A DNA stretch of 64,000 nucleotides from Alphaproteobacteria bacterium (GTDB lineage: Bacteria; Pseudomonadota; Alphaproteobacteria; UBA8366): the NCBI GenBank assembly GCA_009377445.1, contig WHUA01000012.1, forward strand, positions 1 through 64,000, given 5' to 3'. The position numbers and the translations under genes are program-made. This document shows positions 58,638 to 64,000 of this stretch, piece by piece (the first letter of the stretch is position 1; each line of letters starts with the position of its first letter). The notes beneath the pieces are model-generated. The model did no database searches and was not told where the DNA came from. It saw only the letters and a program-made list of their open reading frames with translations.

Positions 58638-59618
58638 ATGCGCCGGATCACATACGACCAAGCTGGCATGGAAGCCGTGGCCGAGGAGATGCGGCGCGAG
58701 CCGAAGAGCTTCCACCTGGGCACCGATGCGCCGCCCGCCCTGCTGAAGGAGTTCGGCGCCCAGCGCGTGCGCGCCACGCCGATCGCCGAAAGCGCGCTGA
58801 CGGGCATCGCCGTCGGCGCCGCCGGCTCCGGCTTCCGCCCGATCGTCAACTGGAGCCAGGTGACCTTCTGCTTCGTCGCCATGGACCAGATCGTGAACCA
58901 GGCGGCGAAGATCCATTACATGTTCGGCGGCCAGGTCACCTTCCCGATCCTGTTCCGCGCCTCGGTCGGCGGCGGCACCCGCCGCGCCGCGCAGCATTCG
59001 CAGAGCCCCTATTCCATGTTCATGAACGTGGCGGGGCTGAAAATCATCCTGCCGTCGACGCCCTACGACATGAAGGGCCTGCTCAAGTCCGCAATGCGCG
59101 ACGACAACCCGGTGATCTCGTTCGAGTCCGGCCGGCTCGGCGCGCTCGAGGGCGAGGTCCCGGAGGACGACTACACGATCCCGCTCGGCAAGGCCGACAT
59201 CAAGCGCGCAGGCAGCGACGTCACCATCGTCGCGCTGGCCTGGCTCGTGCACGAGGCGCTGGCCGCGGCCGACTCGCTCGCCAAGGAAGGCATTTCGGCG
59301 GAGGTGATCGACCCGCGCAGCCTGGTGCCGCTCGACGCCGACACGATCCGCGCCTCCGTCCGCAAGACCGGAAGGCTGGTGATCGCCGACGAGGCCGGCC
59401 CGACCGCGGGCGCGTCCGCCGAGATCGCCGCCCTCGTCGCGGAGGACCCGGAAACCTTTTCGTGCCTGAAGGCGCCGGTGAAGCGCGTCTGCGCGCTGCA
59501 GGTGCCGATCCCCTACAGCCCCGGCCTGGAAGACCACGTCTTCCCCGACCGGAAGAAAATCTCCGCCGGCGCACGTTTCGTCGTGCGCCGGGTTCCCGTA
59601 GACGGCGGCCGGACGTAA
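58638..59618 (+). CDS. 2-Oxoacid (pyruvate/acetoin-type) dehydrogenase E1 beta subunit
   Basis: A 326-aa transketolase-like beta subunit: RVRATPIAESALTGIAVGAA, VNWSQVTFCFVAMDQIVNQA, RASVGGGTRRAAQHSQSPYS and the C-terminal transketolase domain VTIVALAWLVHEALAAADSL, VIDPRSLVPLDADTI. It completes the E1 heterotetramer with the previous gene. ATG 58638 is chosen; ATG 58620 with GAGG is almost as good. Confidence 0.9.
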   Translation: MRRITYDQAGMEAVAEEMRREPKSFHLGTDAPPALLKEFGAQRVRATPIAESALTGIAVGAAGSGFRPIVNWSQVTFCFVAMDQIVNQAAKIHYMFGGQVTFPILFRASVGGGTRRAAQHSQSPYSMFMNVAGLKIILPSTPYDMKGLLKSAMRDDNPVISFESGRLGALEGEVPEDDYTIPLGKADIKRAGSDVTIVALAWLVHEALAAADSLAKEGISAEVIDPRSLVPLDADTIRASVRKTGRLVIADEAGPTAGASAEIAALVAEDPETFSCLKAPVKRVCALQVPIPYSPGLEDHVFPDRKKISAGARFVVRRVPVDGGRT

Positions 59619-59703
59619 CCGGCCGCCGGCGTGAAGGCGGTCATAACCGCTCGCTGACAACCGGCTTCCGGCTGCCGGCGGGCCTTTTGCAGGGAGTAAT
59701 GCG

Positions 59704-60567
59704 ATGCTGACGGAAACTGCGGAACGCACCCAGGGTCTCACCATCGAGGACATCGAGTACCTGCGCCACGGCGACAGGTCGATGAAGCTGCGGCTGGTCC
59801 GGCCGAAGGGCGCCGGCCCCTTCCCCGTCGTCGTGGACCTGCACGGCGGCGCCTGGAACAAGGGCGACATGGCGGAATGCCAGAAGCGCGACGAATATCT
59901 CGCCGGGACGGGCATTGCCGGCGCGGCACTGGATTTCCGCCATGCCGCCGACGGCTATCCCGCCTCGTGCGCCGACATCAACTACGCCGTCCGGTGGCTC
60001 AAGGCGAATGCCAAAGACCTGCGCCTCGACCCGGCGCGCGTCGGCATCACCGGCCAGTCGAGCGGCGGGCATCTGGCGATGCTCTGCGCGATGCGGCCGA
60101 AGGACCCGCGCTATGCGGCGATCAAGCTCGGCGGCCCGGCGGCGGCGGACGCTTCGGTGCGCTGCGTCGGCATGACCTGGCCGGTCATCAACCCGCTGTC
60201 GCGCTACCGCAATGCGCTCCGGGCGCGGGCGTCCGCGAACCCGCCGGCCTGGGTCGGCGACATTCCCGAGCGCCACGACACCTACTGGGGAACCGAGGCG
60301 AATATGGCCGAAGGAAACCCGATGCTGGCGCTGGAGCGCCGCGAGAAGCTCGTGCTGCCGCCGGCGATCTGGGTTCAGGGACGGCCGGACCCGGTGCATG
60401 ACTACCACGACCCCGAATCACCCGTCGACATGAACGAGCCGGAGCGCTTCGTCCACAACTATCGAAGGGCGGGCGGCGAGATCGAGCTGGTCGACATCGA
60501 CTACGCGAAGCGCGATACGGACGTGCCCTCCGAGGCGCTCGCGAAGTTCTTCGCGAAGCATCTGTAG
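59704..60567 (+). CDS. Alpha/beta hydrolase (HSL/BD-FAE-like esterase)
   Basis: A 287-aa hydrolase. VVVDLHGGAWNKGD is the oxyanion motif and ITGQSSGGHLAMLCAM the nucleophile elbow (Ser present, unlike the hydrolase at 11618). The acid Asp is probably in GRPDPVHDYH. The conserved catalytic His is not obvious near the end. Probably an esterase; GCAGGGAGTAATGCG precedes the ATG. It may follow the E1 genes in one transcript (85-nt gap). Confidence 0.82.
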   Translation: MLTETAERTQGLTIEDIEYLRHGDRSMKLRLVRPKGAGPFPVVVDLHGGAWNKGDMAECQKRDEYLAGTGIAGAALDFRHAADGYPASCADINYAVRWLKANAKDLRLDPARVGITGQSSGGHLAMLCAMRPKDPRYAAIKLGGPAAADASVRCVGMTWPVINPLSRYRNALRARASANPPAWVGDIPERHDTYWGTEANMAEGNPMLALERREKLVLPPAIWVQGRPDPVHDYHDPESPVDMNEPERFVHNYRRAGGEIELVDIDYAKRDTDVPSEALAKFFAKHL

Positions 60568-60581
60568 CGGAAGGGAACGGC

Positions 60582-60617
60582 GTAGCCCGGATGGAGCGTC
60601 AGCGAAATCCGGGCTAC
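60582..60617. repeat. REP hairpin GTAGCCCGGAT...ATCCGGGCTAC
   Basis: GTAGCCCGGAT (60582-60592) pairs with ATCCGGGCTAC around GGAGCGTCAGCGAA. This matches a widespread bacterial REP sequence and lies 15 nt after the hydrolase stop, where it may also act as a 3'-end structure. Confidence 0.85.
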
Positions 60618-60701
60618 GAATTTTTGCGTCGTCGCTTTCAATTGACAGCCGTGCGCGGCGGACGTGCATTATGACTGCATGACAACGCAGAACGCTGCCG
60701 C

Positions 60702-61403
60702 ATGAACGACGACGCGAAACCCAAGCACGGCGGATTCCGGTCCGTCGGGCGTTATATTTTTATCGGTCTTCTGACCGCGGCCCCGCTCGCGATCACCTGG
60801 TGGATCGTGAGTTTCCTGTTCGACCAGCTTTCCGATCTGGGACGGCCTTGGATCTGGGGCGTATCGGAAGGGATTCGGCCGCGTTATCCAAAGCTTGCGG
60901 ATTTCATGGTGAACGAGACCGTCCAGTCGATCGCGGCGGTCGTGCTCGTGCTCGCGTTCCTGTATGTCCTGGGCAAGAGCGCCGGCCATGTCATCGGTCA
61001 GCGGATGATCCGCTTGTTCGAATCCGCCATCGGGAGAATCCCGTTCGTCGACAGCATCTACCGGGCGACGAAGCGGTTCCTGTCCGTGGCCGGCAACAGC
61101 GGCGGAAGCGAGCGCCGCGTCGTGCTGATCGAGTTCCCCTCGGCCGACATGAAGACGATCGGCCTGATCACGCGCGTGATGCGGGCGAGCGACACCGGCG
61201 AAGAGCTTGCGGCCGTCTATGTGCCGACCGCTCCCAATCCCACCTCGGGCTATATCGAGATCGTCCCGTTGCGGTCCGTGGTGTTCACGGATTGGACGTT
61301 CGATCAGGCGATGTCCTTCATCGTCACGGGCGGGTCCAACGCGCCGGACACCATCACCTACGCGACCAAGGGAGATCCGGGCCCACCCGCGAAGACCGAA
61401 TGA
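60702..61403 (+). CDS. DUF502 family membrane protein
   Basis: A 233-aa protein with two membrane segments (about 15-40, IFIGLLTAAPLAITWWIVSF, and 70-92, VQSIAAVVLVLAFLYVLGKS) and a soluble C-terminal domain with the DUF502 motifs IGRIPFVDSIYRATKR, VVLIEFPSADMKTIGLIT and YVPTAPNPTSGYIEIVP. Function unknown in bacteria; related to the plant COV protein family. Monocistronic. Confidence 0.88.
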   Translation: MNDDAKPKHGGFRSVGRYIFIGLLTAAPLAITWWIVSFLFDQLSDLGRPWIWGVSEGIRPRYPKLADFMVNETVQSIAAVVLVLAFLYVLGKSAGHVIGQRMIRLFESAIGRIPFVDSIYRATKRFLSVAGNSGGSERRVVLIEFPSADMKTIGLITRVMRASDTGEELAAVYVPTAPNPTSGYIEIVPLRSVVFTDWTFDQAMSFIVTGGSNAPDTITYATKGDPGPPAKTE

Positions 61404-61514
61404 GGGTCACGCCGCGGAGCCGCCGTCGCACGACCCTCTGGCCATCGTCCCGCCTGCGATGATAACTCTACGAAAACCCGCCACGCGGGGCTGACCTCCA
61501 ATGGAGCGGAAACC

Positions 61515-63182
61515 ATGAACACAGCATCGCCTACCCGCGGCGCCGACGCCTTCGCCAAGGCGTTGCGGGCGGCTGGGGTGGAGCGGGTATTCGCCATGTC
61601 CGGCAATCAGCTCATGATCGCCTTCGACGCCTTCCTCGACGCCGATATCAAGCCCGTTCATATCCGTCACGAGGCCGCTGCGGTGCACATGGCCGACGCC
61701 TGGGCGCAGCTCACCGGCAAGGTCGGCGTGGCCGTGGTCCCGGCGGGCCCCGGCTTCGCCAACGCGCTGTCGGCGCTCTATACCGCGCGGATGTCGGAGA
61801 GCCCGGTCGTCCTGATCGGCGGTCACGCCCCGGTGGGCAGGCGGGGCATGGGCGCCTTCCAGGAGATGCCGCAGGCCGAGCTGGCGAGCCATTTCACCAA
61901 GGCCTCCTGGACCGTCGACAACGCGGCGCATATCGCGCAGTCCATCGCCCGCGCCGTGCAGATCGCGTCGTCCGGCCGGCGCGGCCCCGTGCACGTGTCC
62001 CTGCCGGAAGACATCCTCGCCGCGACGGTCGGCTCCCTGCCGCCGCTCGGCGACGATTTCGTACGGCCGATTCGCTGGCCGCTCGACGAACGGGCGGCGC
62101 GCAGCGTGCTGGCTGCGCTCGCCGGCGCGGCGCGGCCGCTGGTCGTGACCGGTCCGGTGATGGGCCGGGGCGAAGGCCGCCGCCTTGCCGCGCGCCTCGA
62201 AGAGCGCACGGGCATCCCCGTCGTCTGCATGGAGAGCCCGCGCGGCGTCAACGATCCCTGCCTCGGCGCCTTCGCCGAGGCGCTGGCCGAGGCCGACATG
62301 GTCCTCGCGCTCGGCAAGATGATGGATTTCAGCTTCCAGTACGGCGCGGCGCTGAACAAGGACTGCAAGGTCATCGATATCGACGCGGAATCCGCGATGA
62401 TCGAGCGCAGCCGCAAGCTGTTCGGCCCCCGCCTCGTCATCGCGGCGGAAGCCGGCGCGGCCTCGGCGGCGCAGCGGCTGATCGATTGCGCCGAAGGGCC
62501 GGTCAACAAGGACCCCGGCTGGACCCGCGAAGTCAAGGATGCGGTCGCCTACCGCCCGGCCGAGTGGCGGTCCATCGCGTCGAAGGCCGACGGCCCGGTC
62601 CATCCCGTCGAGCTGTGCCGCGCAGTACAGGCGCGGCTCGACGCGCATCCCGATTCCGTCCTCATCGTCGACGGCGGGGAGTTCGGGCAATGGTCGCAGG
62701 CCTGCCTCAACGCGCCGAACCGCCTGATCAACGGGCTTGCCGGCGCCATCGGCAGCGCCATTCCCTACGCGGTCGCGGCGGGCCTCGCGAAGCCGGGCGT
62801 ACCGGTCGTAGCCCTGATGGGCGACGGCTCCGCGGGCTTCCACCTCAGCGAGTTCGACACGGCGGCGCGCAGCGGCTCGATCTTCACGCTCATCGTCGGC
62901 AACGACTCGCGTTGGAACGCGGAGTACCAGATCCAGCTTCGCTCTTACGGCCCGCAGCGCCTGCATAGCTGCGAGCTGAACCCGACGCGCTACGACCAGG
63001 TGGCGGCGACGCTCGGCTGTCACGGCGAGCATGTCGCACGCCCGGCCGAGCTCGCCCCGGCGCTGGAACGCGCCGCCGCCAGCGGCAAGGCCGCCTGCAT
63101 CAACGTCGCGATCGAAAGCCATCCGGCGCCGGTCGTCCGCCGCAAGGCCGCGCCCGATGCCCGTGCCGCCGCTGCGCATTAG
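61515..63182 (+). CDS. TPP-dependent enzyme of the acetolactate synthase/decarboxylase family
   Basis: A 555-aa protein. The N-terminal domain has HIRHEAAAVHMADAWAQLTG with the catalytic Glu, the central domain ARPLVVTGPVMGRGEGRRLA, and the C-terminal TPP motif MGDGSAGFHLSEFDTAARSG...IVGNDSRWN. Family members are acetolactate synthase, benzoylformate or oxalyl-CoA decarboxylase and others; no regulatory subunit gene is adjacent, which argues against the biosynthetic acetolactate synthase. The next gene overlaps its last 26 nt. Confidence 0.85.
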   Translation: MNTASPTRGADAFAKALRAAGVERVFAMSGNQLMIAFDAFLDADIKPVHIRHEAAAVHMADAWAQLTGKVGVAVVPAGPGFANALSALYTARMSESPVVLIGGHAPVGRRGMGAFQEMPQAELASHFTKASWTVDNAAHIAQSIARAVQIASSGRRGPVHVSLPEDILAATVGSLPPLGDDFVRPIRWPLDERAARSVLAALAGAARPLVVTGPVMGRGEGRRLAARLEERTGIPVVCMESPRGVNDPCLGAFAEALAEADMVLALGKMMDFSFQYGAALNKDCKVIDIDAESAMIERSRKLFGPRLVIAAEAGAASAAQRLIDCAEGPVNKDPGWTREVKDAVAYRPAEWRSIASKADGPVHPVELCRAVQARLDAHPDSVLIVDGGEFGQWSQACLNAPNRLINGLAGAIGSAIPYAVAAGLAKPGVPVVALMGDGSAGFHLSEFDTAARSGSIFTLIVGNDSRWNAEYQIQLRSYGPQRLHSCELNPTRYDQVAATLGCHGEHVARPAELAPALERAAASGKAACINVAIESHPAPVVRRKAAPDARAAAAH

Positions 63183-64000
63183 CAAGCTCGACGCGCTGCT
63201 CTTCCGCGCGCCGATCGAGGAGCCGCTGCGCACCTCCTTCGGCGTGCTGACGAGCCGCCCTGCCCTGCTGGTGCGGGCGGAGGATGCGGACGGCGCGGTC
63301 GGCTGGGGCGAGATCTGGTGCGTCTTCCCGCCTTGCGGCGCGGAGCATCGGGCGGCGCTGGTCGAGAGCCTGCTGGCGCCGATCGTCACCGGCGAGGACT
63401 GGCCCGGTCCCGCCGCAGCCTACGACGCGATGACGCGGCGCACGCATGTGATGATGCTGCAGGGCGGCGAGCCGGGACCGCTGGCGCAGGCGATCGCAGG
63501 CGTCGATATCGCGCTCTGGGACCTGGCCGCGCGGCGCGCGGGTCTCCCCCTCTGGCGCTACGCTGCTGGAGACGCGATCAAAAGCGACGGCACGATGCCG
63601 GTCTACGCCAGCGGCCTCAACCCCGGCCGGCCCGAGATCATCGCCGCAGCGAAGCAGGCGGAAGGCTACAGCGCCTTCAAGCTCAAGATCGGCTTCGGCG
63701 AGCAGACCGACCTCGCCAACCTGCGGATGCTGCGCCGCGCGCTCGGCAACGACGCGCAGATCATGGTGGACGCGAACCAGGGCTGGGACCTGGAGACGGC
63801 GATGCGCATCAGCCCGAAGCTGCACGAGTTCGGCCTGACCTGGCTCGAGGAGCCGATGCCCTGCGACCGGCCCGCCGACGAATGGCTGACGCTCGCCAAC
63901 ACCTCGCCCGTGCTGCTGGCCGGCGGCGAGAACCTGCGCAGCGACCGGGACTTCGACGCGCTGATCAAGTCGAAGACCGTGCCCTACGTGCAGCCGGACA
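63157..64000 (+). CDS. Enolase-superfamily (mandelate racemase/muconate cycloisomerase) protein, 3' part outside the window
   Basis: The open frame begins MPVPPLRISKLDALLFRAPI and runs to the window edge (about 281 residues). IAGVDIALWDLAARRAGLPL is the capping domain end, FKLKIGFGEQTDLANL gives the K-x-K pair, and metal ligands lie in IMVDANQ, WLEEPM and GGENLRS. Unlike the gene at 14381 it has the standard K-x-K. It starts inside the previous TPP gene, so both are co-translated and probably serve one pathway. Confidence 0.87.
   Translation, partial: MPVPPLRISKLDALLFRAPIEEPLRTSFGVLTSRPALLVRAEDADGAVGWGEIWCVFPPCGAEHRAALVESLLAPIVTGEDWPGPAAAYDAMTRRTHVMMLQGGEPGPLAQAIAGVDIALWDLAARRAGLPLWRYAAGDAIKSDGTMPVYASGLNPGRPEIIAAAKQAEGYSAFKLKIGFGEQTDLANLRMLRRALGNDAQIMVDANQGWDLETAMRISPKLHEFGLTWLEEPMPCDRPADEWLTLANTSPVLLAGGENLRSDRDFDALIKSKTVPYVQPD

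Overview
The window is high-GC (roughly two thirds G+C) bacterial chromosome, densely packed with short operons on both strands. Several signs point to an alphaproteobacterium of Rhodospirillales or Hyphomicrobiales type: the tRNA-Tyr/tRNA-Gly/tuf order, a DUF3572 protein, a TIGR02186-type membrane protein next to soeABC, a DUF1932 dehydrogenase, and many small REP-like hairpins between genes. This placement is inferred from gene content only. I see no prophage, integrase, insertion sequence or CRISPR array.

Layout. 1-735: start of tuf (EF-Tu) with tRNA-Gly and tRNA-Tyr upstream on the minus strand. 733-5115: RlmB, a small secreted protein, threonine synthase-like enzyme, tRNA-Thr, PAS protein, beta-carbonic anhydrase. 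5262-12328: MFS carrier, DAO-type oxidase, 1-Cys peroxiredoxin, a voltage-gated cation channel, enoyl-CoA hydratase, and a hydrolase with Thr in place of its nucleophilic Ser. 12334-21823: CoA transferase, enolase-superfamily dehydratase, secreted Cys-rich and coiled-coil proteins, DUF1932 dehydrogenase, amidohydrolase, PhyH oxygenase, class II aldolase.

21999-29901 is the clearest functional block, a sulfur/sulfite module: rhodanese, TSUP anion exporter, TIGR02186 protein, a 13-bp tandem repeat, then soeABC (cytoplasmic sulfite-oxidising molybdoenzyme, Fe-S subunit, membrane anchor), tusA and a GNAT. A persulfide dioxygenase-rhodanese fusion (32512-33552) sits nearby, last in an operon with a sulfatase and a glycerate kinase. 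Together these suggest handling of reduced sulfur or sulfite from organosulfur compounds. Between them lies a less GC-rich patch with a degenerate Fic protein behind six copies of a 9-bp motif.

36352-49849: truncated enolase-family remnant, RNA m5U methyltransferase, a three-subunit amino-acid/opine-type dehydrogenase operon whose first gene has an in-frame amber codon, a TPR O-GlcNAc-transferase-like protein, luciferase-like oxidoreductase, Tam-type methyltransferase, isocitrate/isopropylmalate-type dehydrogenase, ornithine cyclodeaminase-like protein, TauD-like oxygenase and a catalytically dead HtrA-like PDZ protein. 50070-64000: hydroxyacid-oxoacid transhydrogenase with D-2-hydroxyglutarate dehydrogenase (a matched pair), a lone Rieske protein, TauD oxygenase divergent from an IclR regulator, a Sco1/SenC gene split by an ochre codon, another luciferase-like enzyme, 2-oxoacid dehydrogenase E1 alpha/beta, a hydrolase, DUF502, a TPP enzyme and a partial enolase-superfamily gene.

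The most unusual structural signals are a 107-bp double-hairpin element present twice in opposite orientation (5262 and 40703), the iterated TTGCGNTTA boxes before the Fic gene, the 13-bp tandem array before soeA, and two otherwise intact genes each broken by a single stop codon. I did not find a gene cluster that I can call a wholly new system; the sulfite block and the Fic/iteron locus are the best candidates for a closer look.
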